From RYN-230 sp963829725 (GTDB taxonomy: Bacteria > Actinomycetota > Actinomycetes > Streptosporangiales > Streptosporangiaceae): 64,000 nucleotides of DNA. A program made the translations under genes and the position numbers. Where the stretch lies: assembly GCA_963829725.1 (NCBI GenBank), contig CAWHJW010000008.1, positions 1 to 64,000 on the forward strand, given 5' to 3'. Under the pieces are notes generated by a model. That model was not told the DNA's origin. It did no database searches and saw nothing but the letters and a program-made list of their open reading frames with translations. This document shows positions 8,687-17,782 of this stretch, piece by piece (position 1 is the stretch's first letter; every line of letters begins with the position of its first letter).

Positions 8687-8724
8687 CTGCTGAGTACGAG
8701 CACGGTGATCGGTGACACGTACAT
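8671..8724 (-). CDS. ilvB leader peptide (attenuator peptide)
   Basis: The 17-codon ORF reads MYVSPITVLVLSRRASS and ends inside the leader hairpin. Six of 17 codons are Val, Leu or Ile, with the run V-L-V-L in the middle, as expected of a peptide on which ribosomes stall when branched-chain aminoacyl-tRNAs are short. No strong ribosome site is visible; leader peptides of this operon in Corynebacterium are also known with poor initiation signals. The function is regulatory, the peptide itself is not expected to act. Confidence 0.75.
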   Translation of the reverse strand: MYVSPITVLVLSRRASS

Positions 8725-8750
8725 TACTCTGACCCAGACCGGGCCCGACG

Positions 8751-11621
8751 TCAACTTGAGAGCGCGTTCGTCTCAGCTGGCGAGATCACGCCAAAAGGGG
8801 GCTCACCGTTCTCCCCGGCGGCCTCCGCCCCGAAACCGGCCACCCCGCCCGGCGGAAGCGGCCCGGCCAGCAGCGGCCCCATCCCGATCCGGCAGCCGAT
8901 CCGGGCCAGCACCTCGCGCTGGCCGGCCCGCTCGATCCCGGTCGCCGCCACGGTGAGGCCGAGGTCCCGGCCGACCGCCCCCGCGGCCCGGGCCAGGGTC
9001 TCCGCGGCGGCGTCCACCCCGAGGCCAGCGACCACCTCCGGGCCTATCACGATCAGGTCCGCCGAAAGCTGGCCCAGCCGGGCCAGCGCCGCGAAGCCCG
9101 CGCCGGAGATGTCCACCGCGAGCCGGGTGCCCCGCTCGCGCAGCTCACCGGCCCCCCGCATGATGACCTCGCCGCCCTCCAGCAGCACCTGGCCGGGGAT
9201 CTCCAGGATCAGGGCGTGCGGCGGCAGCCCGCTGCCGGCCAGCGCGTCCAGGACCGACTCGGCGAACCGGGGCGACCTGACCTGTGCCGGTGAGCAGCTG
9301 AGCCACAGGCTGGCCGACCAGCCCGCCCGGTGCCACGAGGCCGCCCGGGCACAGGACTCCCGCAGCATCCAGTCGCCCAGGCTGACGATGACCCGGGTGA
9401 CCTCAGCGGCTTCGAGGAACTCCTGGCGCGGCAGGTCCGCCCCGTCCCGGCGCCACCGGGGCAGCGCGGCCGCCCCGACCACCCGCGAGCTGGCCAGGTC
9501 GGTCAGCGGCTGGTACTCCATCTCCAGCTCACCGTCGGCCAGAGCCCGGCTCAGCTGCGCGGCCAGGGTCAGGCGGCGGCGCGCGTCCGCGGGCGGGAGC
9601 CCCGGGTACACCTCCACCCGGCCACCGCCGGCCTTCTTGGCCGCCGACACGCACCGCTCGGCGTTCCGCCAGATGTAGCCGGCCGGGCTGCCGTCGGCCA
9701 CGGCCACCCCGAGGCTGGCCGTCAGCGCGACCGCCCGGTCGGCCGCGCGGAACGGCTCGGCAGCGACCGCGGCACGGATCCGTTCGGCACAATCAGTGAT
9801 CTCGGTGGCGGTGGCCGCGCCGGTCAGCAGGACCGCGAACTCGTCGCCCCCCCACCGCCCGACCGTGCCCCGCGGCGGTACGACCGCCCGCAGCCTCCGG
9901 CCCACCTGGGCGAGGATGAGGTCACCCGCGGCGGGGCCGGCCAGGTCGTTGACGGCGGAGAACGAGTCCAGGTTGAGCAGGATGACCCCGGCCAGCCCGG
10001 CACCGCCGCCGGGCGCGGGAGCCGGGGCCAGGTCGTCCACGGCCGCCCGTCCCGGGGCGGTGCCGTCTCCGCCCGCCGTGTCCCCGCCCGCCGTGTCCCC
10101 GCCCGCCGTGTCCCCGCCCGCCGTGTCCCCGCCCGCCGCGGCCCCGGCCGGAGCGTCCGCGGTTACCGGCTCCCCGCCCTCCGCAGCACCGGCCGCATCC
10201 TCGTCCGCGATCGCGCCCACCGGCGGGGCCGTACCGCCCAGCCGGTCCAGGCTCAGCACCTCCCGGGCCCGCTCCTCCAGGTAGGCCCGGTTCGGCAGCC
10301 CGGTGAGGCCGTCGTGGTAGGTCAGGTGCGCGATCTGGCGGCGCAGCGCCACCTGCTCGCTGACGTCGCGCGCGGTCACCAGCAGCCGGTCCGGGGCGCC
10401 CTGGCTGCGCTGCCGGGAAATCGTCGCCTCCACGTAACGCCAGGTGCCGTCCGTCGCGCGGACCCGGCAGGTGTAGCGGATCTGGTGCGCCGGTGCGCTG
10501 GCCGCCTCACGGACCGCGCGGATGCCGCCCAGCCTGTCCTCCGGGTGCACCAGGTCGGCCAGGACCTGGCCGGCCAGGCCGTCCGGAGCGTAGCCGTAGT
10601 GCCGGACCGCGGGGCTGGCGTACCCGATCCGGCCGGCATAGTCGCAGACCAGCACGACGTCGCTGGTGCGGTCAGCCAGCTCGCGGAACTGCTGGCCCGC
10701 CTCGTGCCACAGCCGCGCCCGCGCCCCGTCCCGGTGCAGCAGGATGACGATGCGCACGGTCAGCGCGAGCAGCACGGTCGCCGCGGCTACCACCAGCACC
10801 GGTTCCGCGGCCAGGCCAGCGAGCCCGTAGCCGATCACGACCAGGGCGGCGGTCGCGGCAGCCAGCGCGGCCAGGGCCGTCGAGACGTGCAGCCTGCCCC
10901 GGGTCAGCTGGGTCCCGTCCGGCGGCCCGCTGCTCCGCGCCACTCCCAGCCATGGCGCGCAGCCGAGCAGGCCAAGCCCGGCCACCAGCAGGATCAGCGC
11001 CGCGATTCCTGGGTAGCCGTCGGTGACCCGGGCGCCCACGCAGAGCGCGTCTCCCACGCTGAGCAGCAGCAGGGCCAGGAGCGGCGCGGCGCCCCGGCGG
11101 CCCGCGGCCGCCGCCAGGGGCAGCAGCCCGCCGAGCACCAGCAGGTCGGCCAGGGGATGCACGAGCTGCGCGGCAAAGGTGCCCGGGCCGTCGCCGGAAT
11201 GCGCGTAGGCCGGGCCGAGCGTGGTCAGCCAGCAGATGATGAACAGCGCCGACGCCAGCACGTAGCCGTCGGCGAGGTAGGCCAGGACGGTGCCGGCCGC
11301 GCCCGGGCGGCGCTGGGCCAGCGGGTGCCAGCCCGTCTCGGCCCGCGGCCGCAGCCGGGCCACCCCGGCGATCAGGACAGCCAGGGCCAGCAGCCCGGGC
11401 AGGTCGGCGGCGCTGAGCGGGAACGCGGATCCTGTTCCCGCGCCGGCCAGGGCATGCTGGGCGGCCGAGCCTAGGCCGAACAGCAGCGCGGCCAGCGCCA
11501 GCAGCCAGTAGGCATGCTTCACCGTCCCGGCGTGCCGGCCGGCCCCGAGCCACGCGGCAGCGGCGGCTCCGGCCGCCGCCAGGGCGAGCACCGCGGTGGC
11601 GGCCTGCTCGGCCAGGCTCAT
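8751..11621 (-). CDS. Membrane PAS-GGDEF-EAL protein with degenerate catalytic motifs
   Basis: A 956-residue protein of the cyclic-di-GMP family. Residues 1-295 form about eight hydrophobic segments, a PAS/PAC sensor follows (about 310-425), then GGDEF and EAL domains. The GGDEF motif itself is intact (591-595). However, the first metal-binding Asp of the usual D-x-D-x-F motif is Asn (N550 in LNLDSF), and an insert of about 80 low-complexity residues (458-540, with GGDTA repeats) splits the domain. The EAL domain is eroded: EALLRW reads AALPRW, DDFGTG reads DISGAG, and K-x-D reads VIG. It is probably not a working phosphodiesterase and may be a sensor or binding protein. It is not close enough to ilvB to share a transcript, since the attenuator lies between them. 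Confidence 0.85.
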   Translation of the reverse strand: MSLAEQAATAVLALAAAGAAAAAWLGAGRHAGTVKHAYWLLALAALLFGLGSAAQHALAGAGTGSAFPLSAADLPGLLALAVLIAGVARLRPRAETGWHPLAQRRPGAAGTVLAYLADGYVLASALFIICWLTTLGPAYAHSGDGPGTFAAQLVHPLADLLVLGGLLPLAAAAGRRGAAPLLALLLLSVGDALCVGARVTDGYPGIAALILLVAGLGLLGCAPWLGVARSSGPPDGTQLTRGRLHVSTALAALAAATAALVVIGYGLAGLAAEPVLVVAAATVLLALTVRIVILLHRDGARARLWHEAGQQFRELADRTSDVVLVCDYAGRIGYASPAVRHYGYAPDGLAGQVLADLVHPEDRLGGIRAVREAASAPAHQIRYTCRVRATDGTWRYVEATISRQRSQGAPDRLLVTARDVSEQVALRRQIAHLTYHDGLTGLPNRAYLEERAREVLSLDRLGGTAPPVGAIADEDAAGAAEGGEPVTADAPAGAAAGGDTAGGDTAGGDTAGGDTAGGDGTAPGRAAVDDLAPAPAPGGGAGLAGVILLNLDSFSAVNDLAGPAAGDLILAQVGRRLRAVVPPRGTVGRWGGDEFAVLLTGAATATEITDCAERIRAAVAAEPFRAADRAVALTASLGVAVADGSPAGYIWRNAERCVSAAKKAGGGRVEVYPGLPPADARRRLTLAAQLSRALADGELEMEYQPLTDLASSRVVGAAALPRWRRDGADLPRQEFLEAAEVTRVIVSLGDWMLRESCARAASWHRAGWSASLWLSCSPAQVRSPRFAESVLDALAGSGLPPHALILEIPGQVLLEGGEVIMRGAGELRERGTRLAVDISGAGFAALARLGQLSADLIVIGPEVVAGLGVDAAAETLARAAGAVGRDLGLTVAATGIERAGQREVLARIGCRIGMGPLLAGPLPPGGVAGFGAEAAGENGEPPFGVISPAETNALSS
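10066..10140. repeat. 15-bp in-frame coding repeat (GGDTA)
   Basis: Five head-to-tail 15-bp units inside the GGDEF-EAL gene encode a Gly-Gly-Asp-Thr-Ala repeat; the outer copies have single changes. The unit length is a multiple of three, so copy number can change without breaking the frame. Confidence 0.9.
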
Positions 11622-12087
11622 GACAGGTCACCCGATGCTTGCGGCCGCACCGAGTCTCCTTCCGCCATGTCCGCCACCTCAGGGAAGCCAGCAAGCCTCG
11701 TGGGCCTGGGCCGGCCGTCTCGCCACTGGATCTGGGCACACCAGTGGCTACGACGGAGCAGGACGCCCGCAGTGCGCTGCGGGACCCGCAATGGGCTGAT
11801 CGCGGTCATCGCCAGTCGACGATGCAACTCACTTTAGGCCGCTTAGGTCACACTTCGATTGAGGAAGGGCGTCCACCGGGCGACAACTGTGTCACCTGCC
11901 CAGAGGGGAATTCCGGATGCACGCCATTGACCAGCGGTGATGGCCAAAGTGCGGTTAGTAGCTGCCCGCAAGGGCATCCCCGGCGTTCGCCGATGGCGAA
12001 CGCCGGGGGCATCCTGCCCCCGGCTGGCCCGGTCAGGCCGGCCGGTCAGGACTGGCCTCGTCAGGACTGGCCTCGTCAGGCTGGCGG
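11622..12087. other. Intergenic gap between gatB and the PAS-GGDEF-EAL gene
   Basis: No gene is supported in this 466-bp gap on either strand. It holds a gatB-side hairpin (11978-12008) and a short imperfect repeat of GTCAGGACTGGCCTC at about 12043-12096. The stretch 11830-11960 is less GC-rich and presumably carries the promoter of the gene ending at 8751. Confidence 0.6.
11978..12008 (-). terminator. Hairpin terminator after gatB
   Basis: A 14-bp perfect stem (11978-11991 with 11995-12008) with a 3-nt loop lies about 80 bp beyond the gatB stop. There is no T-run. It is the likely end of the gatCAB transcript. Confidence 0.65.
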
Positions 12088-13617
12088 TCAGGACTGGCCG
12101 AGACGGTCCAGGATCAGCTGCATCACCCGGGGGGCGTCAGCCTTGCCCCGGGTGGCCTTCATGACCGCGCCGACCAGGGCGCCGGCCGCGGCGACCTTGC
12201 CGTCGCGCACCTTCTGGGCCACCGCCGGGTTGGCCGCGATGGCCTCGTCCACCGCCGCGAGGAGCACGGCGTCGTCGCTGACCACGGCCAGGCCGCGCGC
12301 CGCGACCACCTCGTCCGGGCTGCCCTCGCCGGCCAGCACGCCCTCGATCACCTGCCGGGCCAGCCGGTCGGTGAGCGCCCCGGACTCGACCAGGGCGCTC
12401 ACCCGGGCCACGTCCGCCGCTTTGATGGGCAGGCCGGCCAGGTCCGTGCCCGAGTCGTTCGCGGTCCGGGCCAGCTCACCGAGCCACCACTTGCGGGCGT
12501 CGGACGGCGAGGCACCCGCCGCGACCGTCCCGGCCACCAGGTCCATGGCCCCCGCGTTGTGCAGCGCGGCCATGTCCAGGTCGGACAGCCCCCACTCGGC
12601 CTGCAGCCGGGCCCGCCCGGCCGCGGGCAGTTCCGGGAGCCGCGAGCGGATCTCCTGCACCCAGTCGGCCGGCGGGGCGAGCGGGACCAGGTCGGGCTCC
12701 GGGAAGTACCGGTAGTCCTGGGCCTCTTCCTTGCTCCGCCCGGGCGCGGTGGTGCCGGTGGCCTCCTGGAAATGCCGGGTCTCCTGGACGATCCGCTGGC
12801 CGGCGTCGAGCAGCGCGGCCTGCCGCTCGATCTCGTACCGGACCGCGCGCTCCACCGAGCGGAGCGAGTTCACGTTCTTGGTCTCGGTCCGGGTGCCCCA
12901 TTCGGTGGCGCCCTTGGGCGCGATCGACGTGTTCACGTCGCAGCGCAGCGAGCCCTCTTCCATCCGCACGTCGGACACGCCCAGGGCGCGCAGCAGCTCA
13001 CGAAGCTCCGCGACGTAGGCCCGGGCCACCGCGGGGGCCAGTTCCCCGGTGCCGGCCACCGGCTTGGTCACGATCTCCACCAGCGGGATGCCGGCCCGGT
13101 TGTAGTTGACGAGCGAGTAGTCCGCCCCGTGGATCCGCCCGGTGGAGCCGCCCATGTGCAGCGACTTCCCGGTGTCCTCCTCCAGGTGCACCCGCTCGAT
13201 CTCCACCCGGAACTGCCGCGGCTGCCCGTCCGGCGTGTCAGCCACCGTGACGTCCAGCCACCCGTCGGTGCACAACGGCTCGTCGTACTGGGAGATCTGA
13301 TAGTTCTTCGGCATGTCCGGGTAGAAGTAGTTCTTCCGGGCGAACCGGCACCAGCTCGCGATCGAGCAGCTCAGCGCGAGCCCGATCCGGATCGAGTACT
13401 CGATCGCGGCCCGGTTGATCACCGGCAGCGACCCGGGCAGGCCCAGGCAGACCGGGCAGACCAGCGAGTTGGGCTCGCCGCCGAACCGGGCCGGGCAGCC
13501 GCAGAACATCTTGGTCGCGGTGCCCAGCTCCACATGGGTTTCCAGCCCGATCACCGGATCAAAGCGAGAAACCGCGATACCGAACGGCACTATGTCCGCC
13601 ACTGCCTGCACGCTCAT
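12088..13617 (-). CDS. gatB: Asp-tRNA(Asn)/Glu-tRNA(Gln) amidotransferase subunit B
   Basis: GatB carries the kinase and tRNA-binding part of the GatCAB complex that converts mischarged Glu-tRNA(Gln) and Asp-tRNA(Asn). The 509-residue protein shows the family start (PVIGLETHVELGTATKMFCGC), the Zn-cysteine pairs CGC and CPVCLGLPG, the KNYFYPDMPKNYQISQYD segment, and a C-terminal YqeY-like tail domain that binds tRNA. Its ATG overlaps the gatA TGA by 4 nt, so translation is coupled. Gene order is gatC-gatA-gatB. Confidence 0.97.
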   Translation of the reverse strand: MSVQAVADIVPFGIAVSRFDPVIGLETHVELGTATKMFCGCPARFGGEPNSLVCPVCLGLPGSLPVINRAAIEYSIRIGLALSCSIASWCRFARKNYFYPDMPKNYQISQYDEPLCTDGWLDVTVADTPDGQPRQFRVEIERVHLEEDTGKSLHMGGSTGRIHGADYSLVNYNRAGIPLVEIVTKPVAGTGELAPAVARAYVAELRELLRALGVSDVRMEEGSLRCDVNTSIAPKGATEWGTRTETKNVNSLRSVERAVRYEIERQAALLDAGQRIVQETRHFQEATGTTAPGRSKEEAQDYRYFPEPDLVPLAPPADWVQEIRSRLPELPAAGRARLQAEWGLSDLDMAALHNAGAMDLVAGTVAAGASPSDARKWWLGELARTANDSGTDLAGLPIKAADVARVSALVESGALTDRLARQVIEGVLAGEGSPDEVVAARGLAVVSDDAVLLAAVDEAIAANPAVAQKVRDGKVAAAGALVGAVMKATRGKADAPRVMQLILDRLGQS

Positions 13618-15128
13618 CCCCGGTCCTCCGTGGCCAGTCCGCGGGCGGCGTCCAGGATCGGCCCGCCGCGCCGGGAGTCCAGTGCGGCCTCCACCGCGGC
13701 CGCCACCCGGTAGACGCGGTCGTCGGCCAGCACCGGCGCCATGATCTGCAGGCCGACCGGCAGCCCGTCCTCCGGCGCCAGGCCGCACGGCACGGACAGC
13801 GCCGCGTTGCCCGCCAGGTTGGACGGGATCGTGCACAGGTCGGCGACGTACATCGCCATCGGGTCGTCGGCCCGCTCGCCGATCGGGAAGGCCGTGGTCG
13901 GCGTGGTCGGCGAGATCAGCACGTCCACCTGCTCGAAGGCCGCCTCGAAGTCCCGGGTGATGAGGGTCCGGACCTGCTGCGCCTTGCCGTAGTAGGCGTC
14001 GTAGTAGCCGCTGGACAGGGCGTAGGTGCCGAGCATGATCCGGCGCTTCACCTCCGCCCCGAAGCCTTCCGCCCGGGTCAGCGACATGACCTCCTCGGCA
14101 CTGTGCGTGCCGTCGTCGCCCACCCGCAGCCCGTAGCGCATGCCGTCGAACCGGGCCAGGTTGGACGAGCACTCGCTGGGCGCGATGAGGTAATAGGCGG
14201 GCAGCGCGTAGCTGAAGTGCGGGCAGGACACCTCGACGATCTTGGCGCCCAGCGACTCGAGCAGCTCGACCGCCTCGGTGAACCGGGCCAGGACCCCGGG
14301 CTGGTACCCCTCGCCGGACAGTTCCGGGACCACCCCGATGCGCAGCCCGCTGACGTCCGCCTGCCGGGCGGCCGCGACCACCGGGGGCACGGGCGCGTCC
14401 ACCGAGGTGGAATCGCACGGGTCGTGCCCGGAGATGGCCTCGTGCAGCAGCGCGGCATCCAGCACGGTCCGGGCCAGCGGCCCCGGCGTGTCGAGCGAGG
14501 ATGCGAAGGCCACCAGCCCGTACCGGGAAGAACCGCCGTAGGTGGGCTTCGCCCCGACGATCCCGCACACCGAGGCCGGCTGCCGGATCGAGCCCCCGGT
14601 GTCGGTGCCGATGCCGAGCGGGGCCTCGAACCCGGCCACGGCCGCCGCCGAGCCGCCGGACGAGCCGCCGGGCACCCGGCTGGTGTCCCACGGGTTGCGG
14701 CTGGGCCCGAACGCCGAGTTCTCGGTGGAGGAGCCCATCGCGAACTCGTCCATGTTGGCCTTGCCCAGGATGACCACCCCGGCCTGGCGCAGCCGCCGGG
14801 TCACGGTGGCGTCGTAGGGCGGCTGCCAGCCGTCCAGGATGCGGGAGGCGCAGGTGGTCGGCATGTCCGTCGTGGTGAACACGTCCTTGAGCGCCAGCGG
14901 CACGCCGGCCAGCGGCCCGAGCACCTCACCCGCCCAGCGCATGTCGTCCACCCGGCGGGCCACGGCCCGGGCCCGGTCCGCGGCGACGTGCAGGAACGCG
15001 TGCAGCCGGTCGTCCACCGCGTCGATCCGGGCCAGGTGCGCGTCGGTGACCTCCACCGCGGAAACCTCCCCGGCGGCCATCGCCGCCGCCAGCTGGGCGG
15101 CGGTGAGCCGGGTCAGCTCGCTGTCCAT
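13614..15128 (-). CDS. gatA: Asp-tRNA(Asn)/Glu-tRNA(Gln) amidotransferase subunit A
   Basis: GatA is the glutaminase of GatCAB that releases ammonia from glutamine. The 504-residue amidase-signature protein has the catalytic Lys region (PLALKDVFTTTD, near residue 78), the Ser-rich signature GGSSGGSAAAVAG and the GTDTGGSIRQPAS motif carrying the cis-Ser/Ser pair (residues about 155-185). The start has GGAGGACTGACC before the ATG. It begins 2 nt after the gatC stop and ends in the gatB start. Confidence 0.98.
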   Translation of the reverse strand: MDSELTRLTAAQLAAAMAAGEVSAVEVTDAHLARIDAVDDRLHAFLHVAADRARAVARRVDDMRWAGEVLGPLAGVPLALKDVFTTTDMPTTCASRILDGWQPPYDATVTRRLRQAGVVILGKANMDEFAMGSSTENSAFGPSRNPWDTSRVPGGSSGGSAAAVAGFEAPLGIGTDTGGSIRQPASVCGIVGAKPTYGGSSRYGLVAFASSLDTPGPLARTVLDAALLHEAISGHDPCDSTSVDAPVPPVVAAARQADVSGLRIGVVPELSGEGYQPGVLARFTEAVELLESLGAKIVEVSCPHFSYALPAYYLIAPSECSSNLARFDGMRYGLRVGDDGTHSAEEVMSLTRAEGFGAEVKRRIMLGTYALSSGYYDAYYGKAQQVRTLITRDFEAAFEQVDVLISPTTPTTAFPIGERADDPMAMYVADLCTIPSNLAGNAALSVPCGLAPEDGLPVGLQIMAPVLADDRVYRVAAAVEAALDSRRGGPILDAARGLATEDRG

Positions 15129-15130
15129 GG

Positions 15131-15424
15131 TCAGTCCTCCGCCAGGATGCGCGGCACCCGGAACCGCTGCTGCTCCACCGCGGGCGCCTGGGACAGCGCC
15201 TGGGCGGGCGTGAGGCAGGGCTGCTCCACGTCGTCACGGAACACGTTGGTCAGCGGCACGGCATGCGAGGTCGGCGGGATCTGCTCGGCAGCGACCTCCT
15301 GGACGCGGGCTACCGCCGAGATGATCTGGTCCAGCTGGGTGGCGAAGTGGTCGAGTTCCTCATCGGCCAGGGCCAGCCGGGACAGCCGGGCCAGGTGGGC
15401 GACTTCCGCGCGGGCAATGGACAT
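15131..15424 (-). CDS. gatC: Asp-tRNA(Asn)/Glu-tRNA(Gln) amidotransferase subunit C
   Basis: GatC is the small tether that holds GatA and GatB together. The 97-residue protein starts with the family's EVAHLARLSRLAL helix and includes LDQIISAVARVQEV and a C-terminal VEQQRFRVPRIL segment. The ATG at 15424 fits homologues; an in-frame ATG three codons earlier (15433) is an equally open choice. It is the first gene of gatCAB. Confidence 0.93.
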   Translation of the reverse strand: MSIARAEVAHLARLSRLALADEELDHFATQLDQIISAVARVQEVAAEQIPPTSHAVPLTNVFRDDVEQPCLTPAQALSQAPAVEQQRFRVPRILAED

Positions 15425-15530
15425 GCCAGCCATCCTAGGCCCGGCCCACCTGCGCCCTGACGCCATTATCCGGGCGCCGGGGTGAGGGCGGCATGGGAGG
15501 CGGAGGGCCAGGGATGACGCCGCCGGGGCG

Positions 15531-17609
15531 TCAGCGGTCGGCGATGGCGGCGGGAGGGAGGGCCATGGCCTCGCCGGGCGGGCGGGACGCCAGGTCATCG
15601 GCGAGCCAGGCGGTCGCGGCGGCCGCGTTGAGCGGCCGGCTGAACTCACGGCCCTGGGCGGCCTCGCAGCCGATCACGCGCAGCGCCTCGGCCACCTCCG
15701 GGGTCTCCACCCCCTCGGCGACCGACCGGATGCCCAGGCCGCGGACGAGGTCCACCACCGAGCGGACGATGAGCTGCTTGTCCTGGCTGGCGGTGAGCGT
15801 GGTGATGAACGACGGGTCGATCTTCACCTCGCGGACCGCCATCCCGGCCAGCCGCCCCAGCGAGGAATACCCGGTGCCGAAGTCGTCCAGGCTGAGCTGG
15901 ATGCCGAGGTCGCGCAGCGCGGCCAGGCCGACCGCGATGTCCGGGGCGGCCCTGGTCAGCGCGCGCTCGCTGATCTCCACCAGCAGCGCCTCGGGTGGCA
16001 GGCTGAGGGCGGCGAGCTCACGCTCGATCGTGCCCGCCAGCCCGGCGTCGAGCAGGTCGCGCACGGACACATTCACCGACAGCTGCACCGGGAGCCCGCC
16101 GCGCTGCCAGGCCGACGCCTGGCTGAGCGCGGTCCGCAGCACGTGCTGGGTGAGCTCCCGCATCAGGAACGACTGCTCGGCCAGCGGGACGAAGTCGGCC
16201 GCGCCCAGGAGCCCCCGGTGCGGGTGGCGCCAGCGCAGCAGTGCCTCCATGCCCGCGGTCTGCCCGCCGGCCAGCAGGACCTTGGGCTGGTAGTGCAGCT
16301 CCAACTCGCCGTGGTCGATGCCCCGGCGCAGGTCACCGAGCAGGGACAGCCGGGCCGAGAAATGCCGTTCCCCGCGGGGCACGTAAGTCTCCACCCCGCT
16401 GCGGCGTTCCTTGGCCCGGTACATGGCCACGTCCGCGCGCTGCAGCAGCGCTTCCACCGTGCAGCCGTCCCCGGGGTAGAGGGCGATTCCCACGCTCGCC
16501 TCGACCTCCAGCGACATGCCTTCCAGCCGGACCGGCTCGGCCAGCGCGGCGCGCAGCCGGGCCGCCACCTCGCGGGCCGCGGTGACGCTGCGCACCGATG
16601 GCAGCAGCACGGCGAATTCGTCGCCGCCCAGCCGGGCCACCATGTCGCCGGGCCGCACGCTGCGGGTCAGCCGGAAGGCGACGACCTGGAGCAGCCCGTC
16701 CCCGGACAGGTGGCCGAGCGTGTCGTTGATCTCCTTGAACCGGTCCAGGTCCAGGAGGAGGAAGCCGGCCATCGCGCCGGTGCGCGCCGCCCCGGTGATC
16801 GCCTCGGACATCTTGCGCAGCAGCAGCGAGCGGTTGGGCAGGCCGGTGAGCTGGTCGTGCAGGGCCTGGTACTCCCGCTGCACCGACATCCCGGCATTCG
16901 CGTAGATCGCGGTGAACGGCAGCAGGAAGAGCAGGACCAGCAGCATGGAACGGCCCATGACCACCGCCACCAGCGGGGCGGTGGACAGCAGCGCGAGGCT
17001 GACGAAGGCCTGGTACGGCAGGGTCTTGCGCAGCGTGACGCGGACCGGGGCCCGGGCGTGCAGGGCCACGGCCACGCCGACGCAGGCGAAGTTGACCGCA
17101 AAGTAGGCGGCCGCGGCGAGCGCGATGGTGCCGAGCTCATTCCCGGACGGCACCCAGGGCCACAGCGGCCTCGAGTGCACGCCGCCCAGGGTGAGAACCG
17201 CCGCGGCGGCGCTGAGGCTGAGCGTGAACTGGGCCACGTTGAAGGCGGCGCGGAACAGTGCCTGGCGCCAGGACAGCGCCACAATGACCGTCGTGATCGC
17301 GCGGAGCAGCACCGCCACCGGGAGCCCCCAGAACAGCAGGGCCGCGAAGCAGAAGGTGAGGGCGGCGTTCCCGGCATCGGATGCCGCCTGGCCCGGGGTG
17401 ACGATCGGCCTGAGCTCGCCCACCAGGGTGAGCGCGGCGATAACCCAGAACAGCGGGTGGCCGGCCAGCCCCACCAGCCCGGGACCGGACAGGCCCCGCA
17501 TGGCCGCCGCGAGCGCGGCAAGACCCGCCACCGTGACCACGGCGAGGTAGGTCCACAGCGGGGAACCGATCCGCGGACCGATGTCCCTCGTGTCGTTCGG
17601 GTCCTTCAT
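15531..17609 (-). CDS. Membrane GGDEF-EAL protein with intact motifs
   Basis: A 692-residue cyclic-di-GMP enzyme. About seven hydrophobic segments fill residues 19-240. The GGDEF domain has LDLDRFKEIND and the intact GGDEF at 328-332. The EAL domain is complete: EALLRW (455-460), the Glu of EISE (546), DDFGTG (575-580), KID (596-598) and AEGVET. Both synthesis and breakdown of c-di-GMP are therefore possible. The start ATG has GAGGACGCC just upstream. It resembles the membrane dual-domain proteins that control development in Streptomyces, but orthology is not established. It stands in contrast to the eroded protein on the other side of gatCAB. Confidence 0.9.
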   Translation of the reverse strand: MKDPNDTRDIGPRIGSPLWTYLAVVTVAGLAALAAAMRGLSGPGLVGLAGHPLFWVIAALTLVGELRPIVTPGQAASDAGNAALTFCFAALLFWGLPVAVLLRAITTVIVALSWRQALFRAAFNVAQFTLSLSAAAAVLTLGGVHSRPLWPWVPSGNELGTIALAAAAYFAVNFACVGVAVALHARAPVRVTLRKTLPYQAFVSLALLSTAPLVAVVMGRSMLLVLLFLLPFTAIYANAGMSVQREYQALHDQLTGLPNRSLLLRKMSEAITGAARTGAMAGFLLLDLDRFKEINDTLGHLSGDGLLQVVAFRLTRSVRPGDMVARLGGDEFAVLLPSVRSVTAAREVAARLRAALAEPVRLEGMSLEVEASVGIALYPGDGCTVEALLQRADVAMYRAKERRSGVETYVPRGERHFSARLSLLGDLRRGIDHGELELHYQPKVLLAGGQTAGMEALLRWRHPHRGLLGAADFVPLAEQSFLMRELTQHVLRTALSQASAWQRGGLPVQLSVNVSVRDLLDAGLAGTIERELAALSLPPEALLVEISERALTRAAPDIAVGLAALRDLGIQLSLDDFGTGYSSLGRLAGMAVREVKIDPSFITTLTASQDKQLIVRSVVDLVRGLGIRSVAEGVETPEVAEALRVIGCEAAQGREFSRPLNAAAATAWLADDLASRPPGEAMALPPAAIADR

Positions 17610-17782
17610 GGCGTCCTCGTGCTGCAGCCCGCCGGGCCGGCGGTGCCATCGCTCTCACAGCAGAGTACGGCCGAAAACGCACTTCGCGAAGCCAATCGCA
17701 CACTATCCGTTACAGTGCAATGTTTGGCGATTGAATAAGCGCAGGTCAGGGCAGCAGAGCGAAGGGGACGTCACATTCCTGC

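Noticed and set aside
8574..8750. T-box riboswitch before ilvB
   Set aside because: No T-box sequence or specifier loop is visible; the leader-peptide attenuator explains the region.
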